Below, in pieces: positions 52,656 to 61,432 of a stretch of 64,000 nucleotides of DNA. A program made the translations under genes and the position numbers. Below the pieces are notes generated by a model. It made no database searches, had not been told where the DNA came from, and was given only the letters and a program-made list of their open reading frames with translations. The DNA lies in the NCBI RefSeq assembly GCF_009720365.1, contig NZ_WBZD01000017.1, forward strand, positions 186,001-250,000. The letters are read 5' to 3'. This DNA comes from Catellatospora paridis (GTDB lineage: Bacteria; Actinomycetota; Actinomycetes; Mycobacteriales; Micromonosporaceae). The stretch's first letter is position 1. Each line of letters opens with the position of its first letter.

Positions 52656-53662
52656 CCCAGACCATCGTCCACAAGACGCCGCAGCCGGTGCCCGTCGAGC
52701 GTGAGCAGCGTCGCGAACGGCTGGCGGCGCTGGCCCAGCGACACGGCGCCCTCGCCGTCCTCGCGCTGGTCGTGATCATCTCGTCGGCGGTGTTCCCGTC
52801 GTTCCCGACGGCGGAGAACGCCAACGGGGTCGCGATCCAGTCGTCGTTCCTGGCCGTCGTGGCCCTCGGCATGACCTTCGTGATCATCACGGGCGGCATC
52901 GACCTGTCGGTCGGGTCGGTGTTCGCGCTCGGGGGCGTGCTGGCCGCGTACGCCTCGCAGTGGGGCGCACTGCCCGCGCTGCTGGTGCCGCTGGCCGTGT
53001 GCGGTGCGATCGGGCTGCTGCAAGGGGTGCTGATCGCGTACACCGGGATGGCGCCGTTCATCGTGACGCTGGCCGGGCTGCTCGGCGCGCGCGGGCTGCT
53101 GCTGGCCATCACCGAGGAGGGCGCGAACACCTACCTGGTGCCCAAGGACTCGGCGTTCCTGGAACTCGGCCAGGGCACCCTGTTCGGCGTCGGCTATCCG
53201 GTCTACCTCGCCGTGCTGCTGTTCGGGCTCGGTGGGGTGCTGCTGCAGCGCACCCGCTACGGGCAGGCCGTGTTCGCGGTCGGGGGCAGCTCTGACGCGG
53301 CCGCGCTGATGGGACTGCCGGTGGCCCGGATCAGGGTGCTGACGTACCTGCTCAGTGGACTGCTGGCCGGGTTCGCGGGGGTGCTCAACGCGTCGCGGCT
53401 GTCCTCGGGTGTCACCATTCTCGGCGTCGGCCTGGAACTCGACGCCATCGCCGCCGTCGTCATCGGCGGCACCCTGCTCATCGGCGGCGCGGGCACGGTC
53501 AGCGGCACCCTGTGCGGGGTGCTGCTGCTCGGGGTCATCCAGAACGTGATCAACCAGATAGGGTCGCTGAACTCGTCGTACCAGTCGGTGGTCAGCGGCG
53601 GCTTCCTGATCGTCGTGGTGGTGGTGCAGACCTGTCTGAGCAGGCGACGGCACCTGCGTTGA
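52652..53662 (+). CDS. Sugar ABC transporter permease 2 (YjfF-like)
   Basis: A 336-residue membrane protein with a charged 30-residue cytoplasmic head and about eight to ten helices. GMTFVIITGGIDLSVGSVFA is the family motif and GLELDAIAAVVIGGTLLIGG the coupling region. Two dissimilar permease genes in a row after a binding protein and double ATPase is the exact order of the E. coli ytfQRT-yjfF galactofuranose importer. Single-permease sugar systems lack this second gene. ATG 52652 overlaps the previous stop. Confidence 0.92.
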   Translation: MTQTIVHKTPQPVPVEREQRRERLAALAQRHGALAVLALVVIISSAVFPSFPTAENANGVAIQSSFLAVVALGMTFVIITGGIDLSVGSVFALGGVLAAYASQWGALPALLVPLAVCGAIGLLQGVLIAYTGMAPFIVTLAGLLGARGLLLAITEEGANTYLVPKDSAFLELGQGTLFGVGYPVYLAVLLFGLGGVLLQRTRYGQAVFAVGGSSDAAALMGLPVARIRVLTYLLSGLLAGFAGVLNASRLSSGVTILGVGLELDAIAAVVIGGTLLIGGAGTVSGTLCGVLLLGVIQNVINQIGSLNSSYQSVVSGGFLIVVVVVQTCLSRRRHLR

Positions 53663-53715
53663 CGTGACGGCCCCGGCAGTGATGACAATGAGCAGTGAGT
53701 GGAGGAAACCCGCCG

Positions 53716-54735
53716 ATGGCGGTCAGTCTCAAGGACATCGCCAGGCGGGCCGGCGTGTCGCAGGCGACGGTGTCCAACGTCGTCAACGGCTACCGGCCCG
53801 TCGGCGAGGCCACCCGCGCGCGGGTGCAGCAGGCGATCGACGAGCTGGGCTACACGCCCAACCTAAGCGCCCGGCACCTGCGGCGGGGCCGCACCGGCAT
53901 CATCGCGCTGGCCATCCCCGAGCTGAACAACCCCTACTTCGCGGAGCTGGCCGACGCGGCGATCCGGGCGGCGACCAAGCGCGGGTACACCCTGCTGCTC
54001 GACTACACCGACGGTGACCGGGACAAGGAACTGCTGGTCGCCGACGGGTTCCGGGCCCAGATCATCGACGGGCTGATTCTGTCGGCGGTGCACCTCAACC
54101 GCGACGACATCGCCAGCCGCACCAGCGAGACCCCGATGGTGCTGGTCGGCGAGGCGATCTACCACGCCCCGTACGACCATGTCGTCATCGACAACCTCGC
54201 CGCCAGCCGCGAGGCGATGCGGCACCTCATCGCGCTGGGGCGGCGGCGGATCGCGTTCATCGGCGCGCACATCGAGGCCAACCGGGCCCCGTCGCTGCTG
54301 CGCCTGCGCGGCTACACCGAGGCGCTGGAGGCGGCCGGGCTGCCGTTCGACCCGGACCTGACCGTCACCACCAGCGGCTTCGGCCGCGGCGACGGCGCCG
54401 CGGGCATGCGGGCGCTGCTGGCACTGGCGCAGCCGCCGGACGCGGTGTTCGCGTTCAACGACCTGATCGCGCTCGGCGCGATCCGGGCACTGCACGACCA
54501 CGGGCTGCGGGTGCCCGACGACGTCTCCGTGATCGGCATCGACGACGTGGAGGAGGGCCGGTTCAGCATCCCGACCCTCACCACGATCTCGCCGGACAAG
54601 GAGATGATCGGCCGACTCGCGGTGGAGAAGCTCCTCGACCGCATCGAGGGCCGCCCGGCCGGTCCGCCCGTCGAGTTCCAGCCCCCGTTCCGGCTGGTCG
54701 TCCGCGAGTCCGCGCCCGCCGCCGCGCAAGCCTGA
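53716..54735 (+). CDS. LacI-family transcriptional regulator
   Basis: A 339-residue repressor. The N-terminal helix-turn-helix and hinge read VSLKDIARRAGVSQATVSNV, NGYRPVGEATRARV and PNLSARHLRRGRTGII. The sugar-binding core follows, with DAVFAFNDLIALGAIRAL and VIGIDDVEEGRFSIP. ATG 53716 follows GGAGGAAA; the ATG seven codons upstream is weaker. It is 53 bases downstream of the permease gene, so it belongs to the importer locus and should bind the palindromes at 48765 and 48794, releasing them when the imported sugar binds. Confidence 0.95.
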   Translation: MAVSLKDIARRAGVSQATVSNVVNGYRPVGEATRARVQQAIDELGYTPNLSARHLRRGRTGIIALAIPELNNPYFAELADAAIRAATKRGYTLLLDYTDGDRDKELLVADGFRAQIIDGLILSAVHLNRDDIASRTSETPMVLVGEAIYHAPYDHVVIDNLAASREAMRHLIALGRRRIAFIGAHIEANRAPSLLRLRGYTEALEAAGLPFDPDLTVTTSGFGRGDGAAGMRALLALAQPPDAVFAFNDLIALGAIRALHDHGLRVPDDVSVIGIDDVEEGRFSIPTLTTISPDKEMIGRLAVEKLLDRIEGRPAGPPVEFQPPFRLVVRESAPAAAQA

Positions 54736-54773
54736 ACGGCGGCGTCGGCGGCCGGGCACGGTCGGTGCGCCGT

Positions 54774-56813
54774 TCAGTCCTCGTCGTCTTCCTCGTCATG
54801 GTCGTCGTCGTACTCCAGCTGCCACTGCTGCAGGTCGTGTTCGGCGATCACCGCATCGGCCTCGGCGTCACGGCCCTGCGCCCGGAGCGCGCGGGCGATG
54901 GCGACGTGCAGCCAGAGCGTGTCCTGCTCGTCCGCGCCGTCGAGCGCGCGGCGGGCATGCTGCTCGGCCTCGGCGGGCCGGTCCCGGCGCAGCAGTCGCC
55001 AGGCCACGAACACCGCCGCCTCGCCCCGTACGACACCGTCCTGGCAATGTTCTGCCAGCTCGGCTCGCGCGAGCGCCGCGTCGTCGCGGTCCTCGGCGTC
55101 GTGCAGCCACGCCGCGGCCAGGTGCAGCCGATGGTGCTCGACATGCCAGACCGCAGGGTCGGCTTCTGCGGGCGGTGCCGCGGCGACCGCATCGGCCCGT
55201 GCCAGCACCTGCTCCGCGGACGCCCACCGGGCGCCGCGGGCGCCGACGATGGCCTGGCGCAGGGAACGCAGCTCGGCCAGCGGGTCGCCGGCCGTGCGGT
55301 GTTCGTCGGCGGCGCGCAGCCGGCGTGCGGCACGCTCCTCGCCCCAGCACAACTGCGCCGACGAGTCCAGCAGCGCCGCGCGGCGGGCGGCGCCCAGCGA
55401 CGGCTCGGCGAGCAGCAGCTCCAGCACCGCCTCCGACGAGTCACGCTGCCCGCCGTCGAGGTAGAGCTGCCAGAGCAGCTCCCGGGCCCGTAGCAAGGGC
55501 TCGGCCAGGCCGGCCCGGTCCAGCGCCAGCGCCGCCTCCTCCGCGGCGGCATACCGGGTCTCGGGGTCGCTGTGGTCGCGCAACAGTAGTGCCGCGTCGA
55601 GCCGAGCCAGGGCCGCGGCCGCGGCGTCGCCCGCCAGCGTGTGCGCCGCGATCTGCTCGTTCACCCCGGCGATCCGCTTGCGGGTACGTTTGCCCGCGCT
55701 CTCCAGCACGCTCAGTGGCAAGCTGTCCGCCAGCGGCGGCGCGGTCATCCGCTGCCGCGCCAGCTCGCTCTGGTAGGTGGTGCCGTTGCGGGCGTCGAAG
55801 CGCGCCGCCAGCTGCTCCACCAGCGGCAGCAGCTCCGCGCGCAGCGCGGCCACGGTGGTCGGCGGGCGGCGGCCGTCCGGACCCGGGCGGCCCTGCACGG
55901 TCACGTCCCCGTGGCCGCCCTCGGCCAGCCGGTTCAGCACCAGCACCGCGCAGGACACGAAGACCAGCACGTCGTACGGGTTGGCCGTGCCGTCCAGCCA
56001 GGGCAGGTGCCGCTCCAGCAGGTCCAGGCCGCGCAGCTCGTTGCCGCTGCGGCCCAGGAAGGTCAGGTGGGTGCCCAGCGCGCTCAGGTGCAGCCGGTCG
56101 GTGCGCATCACCCGGTAGGCCGCCCGGTGCAGCTCGGCCGCCTTGCGCAGGTCGCCGGTGTGCAGGTGGGCGAGCATCAGGTTGGTGCGGATGCGCTCGG
56201 GCTGGGTCCGGCACCAGCTGTCGGCGAACGGCGACGCGATCGCGATGGCCTCCTTGGGCCGGCCCAGCGTCAGCCAGTACCAGGCCTGCGCCGACGGCAC
56301 GCACACCGAGCAGTTGGCCAGGCCGTCCCGCTCGGCGGTGATCATGTCGTGGTAGGACGCCGCCGCCGTGTCCAGGTCGCCCACGTGCAGGGCGATCTGC
56401 CAGCGGGCCTGGTGCACGGCGTGCAGGCTGTGCCCGCCGCGCAGGTACCGGGCCCGCATGTCGTCCAGCACCGCGTACGTCCGGTCCAGCGGCACGTCGG
56501 GGAACTCCGGCAGCGCGTTGACGATCCACTTGAACCGCCAGAGGATCGAGTGCTCCGCGCCCGGACCGCCGATCTCCGGATCCCGGTCGAAGGCGGCCAG
56601 CGCCAGCGAGAACGCCAGGAACGCGCGCCGGTCGTCGCCGCCGAACCGGAAGTTCTGGATGGCCTGGATGCGGAACTCGAACGCGATCTTCGCCTCCCCG
56701 GCCGCGTCGGCGTGCCGGATCGCGCCGTCGAGCGCGGCGTGCTGGGCCGGGCCGTCGGGCATCGCCATCGCGGCCCCGAACGCCTCGCGCAACTGCTGTT
56801 CGCTCATCGTCAT
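54774..56813 (-). CDS. TPR-like helical partner protein of the Hsp90-family ATPase
   Basis: A 679-residue soluble protein made almost wholly of alpha-helical repeats like degenerate TPRs, for example YWLTLGRPKEAIAIASPFAD, NLMLAHLHTGDLRKAAELHR and WRLLRRDRPAEAEQHARRAL. The final 14 residues (EYDDDHDEEDDED-like) are strongly acidic. No catalytic motif is visible. Its start ATG overlaps the stop of the Hsp90-family gene by four bases (ATGA at 56810-56813), so equal amounts are made. TPR proteins are co-chaperones of eukaryotic Hsp90; here the same pairing is seen in a bacterial operon, but interaction is inferred. Confidence 0.8.
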   Translation of the reverse strand: MTMSEQQLREAFGAAMAMPDGPAQHAALDGAIRHADAAGEAKIAFEFRIQAIQNFRFGGDDRRAFLAFSLALAAFDRDPEIGGPGAEHSILWRFKWIVNALPEFPDVPLDRTYAVLDDMRARYLRGGHSLHAVHQARWQIALHVGDLDTAAASYHDMITAERDGLANCSVCVPSAQAWYWLTLGRPKEAIAIASPFADSWCRTQPERIRTNLMLAHLHTGDLRKAAELHRAAYRVMRTDRLHLSALGTHLTFLGRSGNELRGLDLLERHLPWLDGTANPYDVLVFVSCAVLVLNRLAEGGHGDVTVQGRPGPDGRRPPTTVAALRAELLPLVEQLAARFDARNGTTYQSELARQRMTAPPLADSLPLSVLESAGKRTRKRIAGVNEQIAAHTLAGDAAAAALARLDAALLLRDHSDPETRYAAAEEAALALDRAGLAEPLLRARELLWQLYLDGGQRDSSEAVLELLLAEPSLGAARRAALLDSSAQLCWGEERAARRLRAADEHRTAGDPLAELRSLRQAIVGARGARWASAEQVLARADAVAAAPPAEADPAVWHVEHHRLHLAAAWLHDAEDRDDAALARAELAEHCQDGVVRGEAAVFVAWRLLRRDRPAEAEQHARRALDGADEQDTLWLHVAIARALRAQGRDAEADAVIAEHDLQQWQLEYDDDHDEEDDED

Positions 56814-58600
56814 GCCACGCCGCCGTGCATGGCGTGGCCCAGCAGGCCGAGGAACGACTGGTTGAGCGCGGCGGTGTCGACCGGGCGCAGCGGCTGGCGG
56901 CCCAGCAGCAGCGCCTGCACGTAGAGGCCCTCCATGACCAGCACCGTCAGGTCCGGGTCGGTGACCGTGCAGGCCTGGCGGATCAGCGGGTTGCGGTGGT
57001 TGAGCACCAGCTGCGGCCGGTCGGTGCGCCCGGCGGTGAACGAGCCCAGGATCGAGGCCCACACGTCGTCGACGTCCTCCTGGCCGCGCTGCATGTCCAG
57101 GTGCAGCGCGGTGTCGCCGTCGAGCAGGTACAGCGCGGGCAGGCCGGCCGGGTCGAAGGCGCGGATCAGCACCTCCACGCCGAACCGGTCCAGTGCCCGC
57201 TGCGCGCCGACCACGAACGAGCGCAGCCGCAGCTCCTCGTCCGGGGCCAGCTCCTCCAACCGGGTCGACAGGTCGCTGGCCGACAGCGCCTCCGTGGTGA
57301 CCTTGTCGTCGAGCGAGGGCAGGCGCGACAACAGCTCGGCGTCGTACACGTAGCCCGCGTTGACGACGGCCAGGCCCTGCGCCGAGGCGACCGCGGCGAT
57401 CTGCCGGAACTCGTCCAGCGACGGCACGAAACGCACCACGCCGTACGTGTCGCGGAACTGGGCCAGCGTCATCGGGCCGACCGTGGTCTCGAAGGGCCAC
57501 CACTGCTCGACCAGGCGCAGCATGTCGTCGTCGTGCACCGCGAGGGCCTTCACCCCGAGGTGGTGGATGCGCAGGAAGTGCTGCAGCTTCGCCTCGTCGA
57601 TCGTGCCGAGCCGGGTCATCCAGCCGCGCAGCTGGTCGCCCAGCGACTCGCGCACCTCGGCCAGCAGCGCGTCGTCGTACAGCGCCTCGCGGCTGGCGGT
57701 CGGGCGCAGCTCGGTGGTGTCGATGACGCAGCGCACGAAGAACGCCCACTCCGGCAGCAGACCCTCCACGCCCTCGCTGAGCAGCATCTGCTTGAGGTAG
57801 ACCCGGTGCGCGACCCGGGCGGCCGGGTTCGACGGCATCGGCAGCACGAACGCCACCCCGCGCAGTCCCGCCTCGGCCACGGTCAGGTCGATCACGTCGA
57901 ACGGGGTGAACCCGAAGTTGTCCTCGGCGTACGACAGCAGCCGGGCCCGCCGTGCCACCCGCGCTTCGCCCTCGTCGATCTCCCACGGGGCGAGCCCGGT
58001 GGTGACCGGCTCTCCGTCCACGCGCACCGCGATCGGCAGCATCGAGCCGTACAGCCCGGCCAGCTCGCGTACGGTCTGCGGCAGCAGCCACTCCTGCGCG
58101 CCGTGGCGCGGCTGCAGCGTCACCACGGTGCCCGGCTCGGCCAGCGCGTCCGCGCCGTCGAGCACCCGCACCTGGTAGCTGCCGTCGGATGAGCCCAGCC
58201 ATTCGACCGTGGGCTGGTCGCCGCACCGGGTGCGGACCTGGATCGTGTCGGCGACCAGGAAGCACGACAGCAGGCCGATGCCGAACTGGCCCAGGAACTC
58301 GTGCCGGGCGAAGCCCAGATCGTCGCGTTTGGAGCTGCGGCCGATCGTGGCCAGCAGCTCGTGCACCTGCGGCTCGGTCAGCCCGATGCCGTTGTCGGTG
58401 ATGGTCAGCGGCTGCCCCGGCTCCCGCGGCGTGCTGATCTCGATCGAGCCGGCGTGCTCGGGCCGGGTCACCCGCACCGCGGTGATCGCGTCGACGGCGT
58501 TCTGCATCAGCTCCCGTACGTAGACCCGCGGGCTGGCGTAGAGGTGGTGGCTCAGCAGGTCGACGATGCCGCGCAGGTCGACGTGGAAGGTGTACGACAC
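56810..58600 (-). CDS. Hsp90-family (HtpG-like) molecular chaperone ATPase
   Basis: A 596-residue GHKL ATPase. Bergerat-fold motifs are intact: Glu30 and Asn34 in YVRELMQNAVDAI, Asp in LTITDNGIGLTE, and GQFGIGLLSCFLVAD as the ATP lid. The middle domain is recognisable (RVYLKQMLLSEGVEGLLPEW, then CVIDTTELRPTASREALYDD). The C-terminal dimerisation part is shorter and divergent compared with ordinary HtpG (about 620-640 residues), so this belongs to the actinobacterial Hsp90-like subgroup. GTG 58600 has GGAGG upstream. It overlaps the TPR-like gene, suggesting a dedicated chaperone/co-chaperone pair. Confidence 0.9.
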   Translation of the reverse strand: MSYTFHVDLRGIVDLLSHHLYASPRVYVRELMQNAVDAITAVRVTRPEHAGSIEISTPREPGQPLTITDNGIGLTEPQVHELLATIGRSSKRDDLGFARHEFLGQFGIGLLSCFLVADTIQVRTRCGDQPTVEWLGSSDGSYQVRVLDGADALAEPGTVVTLQPRHGAQEWLLPQTVRELAGLYGSMLPIAVRVDGEPVTTGLAPWEIDEGEARVARRARLLSYAEDNFGFTPFDVIDLTVAEAGLRGVAFVLPMPSNPAARVAHRVYLKQMLLSEGVEGLLPEWAFFVRCVIDTTELRPTASREALYDDALLAEVRESLGDQLRGWMTRLGTIDEAKLQHFLRIHHLGVKALAVHDDDMLRLVEQWWPFETTVGPMTLAQFRDTYGVVRFVPSLDEFRQIAAVASAQGLAVVNAGYVYDAELLSRLPSLDDKVTTEALSASDLSTRLEELAPDEELRLRSFVVGAQRALDRFGVEVLIRAFDPAGLPALYLLDGDTALHLDMQRGQEDVDDVWASILGSFTAGRTDRPQLVLNHRNPLIRQACTVTDPDLTVLVMEGLYVQALLLGRQPLRPVDTAALNQSFLGLLGHAMHGGVA

Positions 58601-58700
58601 GTGGTCCTCCGTGGTGGGGTGTGCGGTCGCCGACCCTACCGTCCGTGACCGACGTTCGCGGAACGGTTTTCGCCCCCGGAGCACCTCGCCGGGCGGGTCC

Positions 58701-60092
58701 TCAGGCACCGGCCTGCGCCAGCAGGCGTGCCCCGGTGACCAGCTCGGCGGTGTCGGCGGCCGCGGCGAAGGACAGCCGAACGAACGCGCCCGGCGGCTCG
58801 GCGGCGAAGAACTTGCGGCCGGGGTTGACGGCGACACCGAGCTCCCGCGCGGCCAGCGCGAGCCGCTGCTCGCTGCTCCCGGGCGGGAGCGCGGCCCACA
58901 GGTGCAGCCCGCCCTCCGGGAGCGTCACGGTCCATTCCGGGCACTCGCGGCCGAGGGCGTCGGCCAGCACCCGGCAGCGGTCCCGCAGCGCGGCGGCGAG
59001 GGCGCGCAGGTGGCGCTCCCAGGCCGGAGAGGTGAGCAGTTCGACCGCGGCCTCCTGCAGGGGCCGGGCGATGAACGCGTCGTCGACCAGGCGTACCGCG
59101 CGGATGCGGGCCATCACCGGGCCGCGCGCGACGATCGCCCCGATCCGCAGGCTGGGCGCGGCGGGTTTGGTCAACGAGGTCACCTGCACCACGGTGCCGT
59201 CGCGGTCGTCGGCGGCCAGCGGCGCAGGCACGGTACGGCCGTGCGTGAGGAACCGGCTGAAGTCGTCCTCGATCACGAACGCCCCGGCGGCGCGGGCGAT
59301 GTCGACGATCTCGCGGCGGCGCTGCGGTGGCAGCACCGCACCGGTCGGGTTGTGGAAGTTCGGCTGGCAGTAGAGCACCCGCGCGCCGGTCATCGCGAAC
59401 GCTTCGGACAGTAGGCCGGGCCGCAGCCCGTCGCCGTCCACGGGCACGGGGACGGGCCGCAGTCCGGCCGCGCGGGCCGCGGCGACGACACCGGGATAGG
59501 TCGGCGACTCGACCAGGATGGGGCTGCCGGGTGCGGCGACCGCCCGCAGCGCCATCGACAGCGCGCTCTGCCCACCCGCGGTGACCAGGACGTCGTCCGC
59601 GGTGACGGTGCCGCCCGCGCTGGTCGCGAACAGGCTGCGCAGCGTGGCGAGCCCGGCGGCCGGGGCGCGGTCCCACGCGCCGGGGCGGCGGCCGGCCCGG
59701 CCGAGCGCCGCGCTCAGCGCCGCGGTCGGCCGCAGCGAGTCGTGCGGGTAACCGCCGTCGAAGCGGATCGTGCCCTCGGTCGGCGGGCCGAGGTCGTCGA
59801 TGACGGATCGGGTGTCCACGGTCCGGTCGGTGAGCGCGACCGTCTGCCAGCCGGTGTCGGCGCGAGCGGCGGGCTGCCGTGGCCGGGGCGCGACGTAGGT
59901 GCCACTGCCGGGCCGGGTCACCACGACGCCCTCGGCGGCGAGAAGCGCTATCGCGCGGGTGACGGTCGCCGGGCTGATCCGGTGCTGTTCCACGAGATCC
60001 CGGCTGCTCGGCAACCGTTCGCCGGGGGCCATGGTGGACAGCAGCGCGCGCAGTGTCGCGATCAGACCGTCGTAAGTGCTACTCTCCGACAT
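58701..60092 (-). CDS. MocR-family regulator (GntR winged helix fused to aminotransferase domain)
   Basis: A 463-residue MocR protein. Residues 1-70 form a GntR winged helix (LPSSRDLVEQHRISPATVTR, then GVVVTRPGSGTYVA). Residues about 90-460 are a fold-type-I aminotransferase domain with QPNFHNPTGAVLPPQRR and the PLP-lysine region SLTKPAAPSLRIG. MocR proteins sense PLP, amino acids or amines and usually control a divergent gene. Here the divergent gene encodes a class-V aminotransferase, and the two start codons overlap within CATG at 60090-60093. Confidence 0.93.
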   Translation of the reverse strand: MSESSTYDGLIATLRALLSTMAPGERLPSSRDLVEQHRISPATVTRAIALLAAEGVVVTRPGSGTYVAPRPRQPAARADTGWQTVALTDRTVDTRSVIDDLGPPTEGTIRFDGGYPHDSLRPTAALSAALGRAGRRPGAWDRAPAAGLATLRSLFATSAGGTVTADDVLVTAGGQSALSMALRAVAAPGSPILVESPTYPGVVAAARAAGLRPVPVPVDGDGLRPGLLSEAFAMTGARVLYCQPNFHNPTGAVLPPQRRREIVDIARAAGAFVIEDDFSRFLTHGRTVPAPLAADDRDGTVVQVTSLTKPAAPSLRIGAIVARGPVMARIRAVRLVDDAFIARPLQEAAVELLTSPAWERHLRALAAALRDRCRVLADALGRECPEWTVTLPEGGLHLWAALPPGSSEQRLALAARELGVAVNPGRKFFAAEPPGAFVRLSFAAAADTAELVTGARLLAQAGA

Positions 60093-60114
60093 GAATCAGC
60101 ATGATAGCGCTACT
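60075..60114. promoter_or_regulatory. MocR direct-repeat operator candidate
   Basis: AGTGCTACT (60075-60083) and AGCGCTACT (60106-60114) are direct repeats, 31 bases start to start (three helical turns), flanking the overlapping start codons at 60090-60093. MocR regulators such as PdxR and GabR bind direct repeats, so this placement fits well. Confidence 0.65.
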
Positions 60115-61320
60115 GCGCCGACCCGGGAACCGCTACCGCTCGACGTCGCCGCGCTGCGAGCCGACACCCCCGGCTGCGAGCACGTGGTCCACCTCAACAA
60201 CGCCGGTTGCGGGCTGACGCCCCGGTCCGTGCTGTCCACCGTCGTGGAGCACCTGGAGCTGGAGGGGCGGATCGGCGGCTACGAGGCCGCGGCGGCCCGT
60301 GCCGACGCGGTCGCCGACTTCTACACGCAGACCGCGGCGCTGATCAACGCCAGGCCGGGCGAGATCGCGTTCGCGGGCAGCGCGACCCACGCGTACTCCA
60401 CCGCGCTGTCGGCGATCCCGTTCCAGGCCGGCGACGTCATCCTCACCACCCGCGACGACTTCGTGTCCAACCAGCTCGCGTTCCTGTCGCTGGGCAAGCG
60501 GTTCGGGGTGCGCCTGGTGCACGCGCCGGACCTGCCCGGCGGGGGAGTCGACGTGGCGGCGATGGCCGCGCTGATGCGCGCGCACCGCCCGCGCCTGGTC
60601 GCGGTCACCCACATCCCGACCAACTCCGGCCTGGTGCAGCCCGTCGCCGAGGTCGGCCGGCACTGTCGCGAGCTGGACCTGCTGTATCTCGTCGACGCCT
60701 GCCAGTCGGTGGGCCAGCTGCCCGTCGACGTCGCCGAGATCGGCTGTGACCTGCTCACCGCAACCTGCCGCAAGTTCCTGCGCGGGCCGCGTGGCTCCGG
60801 TTTCCTCTACGTCGCCGACCGGGTGCTGCGCGCCGGATACGAGCCGCTGTTCATCGACATGCGCGGTGCGCGCTGGACCGGCCCGGACAGCTACCGCCCG
60901 GTCGACACCGCGGCCCGGTTCGAGGACTGGGAGTTCCCCTACGCCACCGTGCTGGGCTGCGCCGAAGCCGCTCGCTACGCGCTGGCGGTGGGTGTCGACG
61001 AGGTCGCCTCGCGCACCCCGGCCCTGGCCGCCCGCCTGCGGGAGAAGCTCCAGGACCAGCCCGGCGTACGCGTGCTCGACCGCGGCCCGCAGCTCGGCGC
61101 GCTGGTCACGTTCGCCGTGCAGGGGTGGCAGCCGCAGGAGTTCAAGGCCGCCCTCGACGCCCGCCGGATCAACTCGGCGCTCAGCTTCCGCGAGTTCGCG
61201 CAGCTCGACTTCGGGGACAAGGGCGTCGACTGGTGCCTGCGGCTGTCCCCGCACTACTACAACACCGAGGACGAGGTGGACCTCGCCGCCGCCGCGGTCG
61301 CCGAGATCCTGGCCGGATGA
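60091..61320 (+). CDS. Class-V aminotransferase (cysteine desulfurase/isopenicillin N epimerase-like)
   Basis: A 409-residue PLP enzyme of fold type I. Markers are HVVHLNNAGCGLTPRSVLST, VTHIPTNSGLVQPVAEVGRH, the cofactor Asp in LLYLVDACQSVGQ, and the PLP Lys in TATCRKFLRGPRGSGFLYVA. The sequence is nearer to the epimerase/kynureninase-like branch than to housekeeping NifS/IscS, and no catalytic Cys loop of a desulfurase is evident. The substrate is probably an amino acid or amine recognised by the divergent MocR regulator. ATG 60091 overlaps that regulator's start, so its mRNA may be leaderless; an ATG at 60076 is in frame but lies within the operator. Confidence 0.9.
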   Translation: MNQHDSATAPTREPLPLDVAALRADTPGCEHVVHLNNAGCGLTPRSVLSTVVEHLELEGRIGGYEAAAARADAVADFYTQTAALINARPGEIAFAGSATHAYSTALSAIPFQAGDVILTTRDDFVSNQLAFLSLGKRFGVRLVHAPDLPGGGVDVAAMAALMRAHRPRLVAVTHIPTNSGLVQPVAEVGRHCRELDLLYLVDACQSVGQLPVDVAEIGCDLLTATCRKFLRGPRGSGFLYVADRVLRAGYEPLFIDMRGARWTGPDSYRPVDTAARFEDWEFPYATVLGCAEAARYALAVGVDEVASRTPALAARLREKLQDQPGVRVLDRGPQLGALVTFAVQGWQPQEFKAALDARRINSALSFREFAQLDFGDKGVDWCLRLSPHYYNTEDEVDLAAAAVAEILAG

Positions 61321-61371
61321 ACCGGGTCGGCCGCCCTCCCCGGCACACCGTCCACACCAGACCGCATGGAC

Positions 61372-61413
61372 CTGGAAGAGTTGTGGTCGTCGGAGCGACC
61401 ACAACTCTTCCAG
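61372..61413. terminator. Perfect 18-bp hairpin terminator between convergent genes
   Basis: CTGGAAGAGTTGTGGTCG (61372-61389), loop of six, CGACCACAACTCTTCCAG (61396-61413). All 18 pairs match. It lies between the aminotransferase gene and the convergent small gene at 61433. The sequence is unrelated to the GGAAGGGC palindromes elsewhere. Confidence 0.85.
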
Positions 61414-61432
61414 AATGTGGCGGCGAGGAGGG

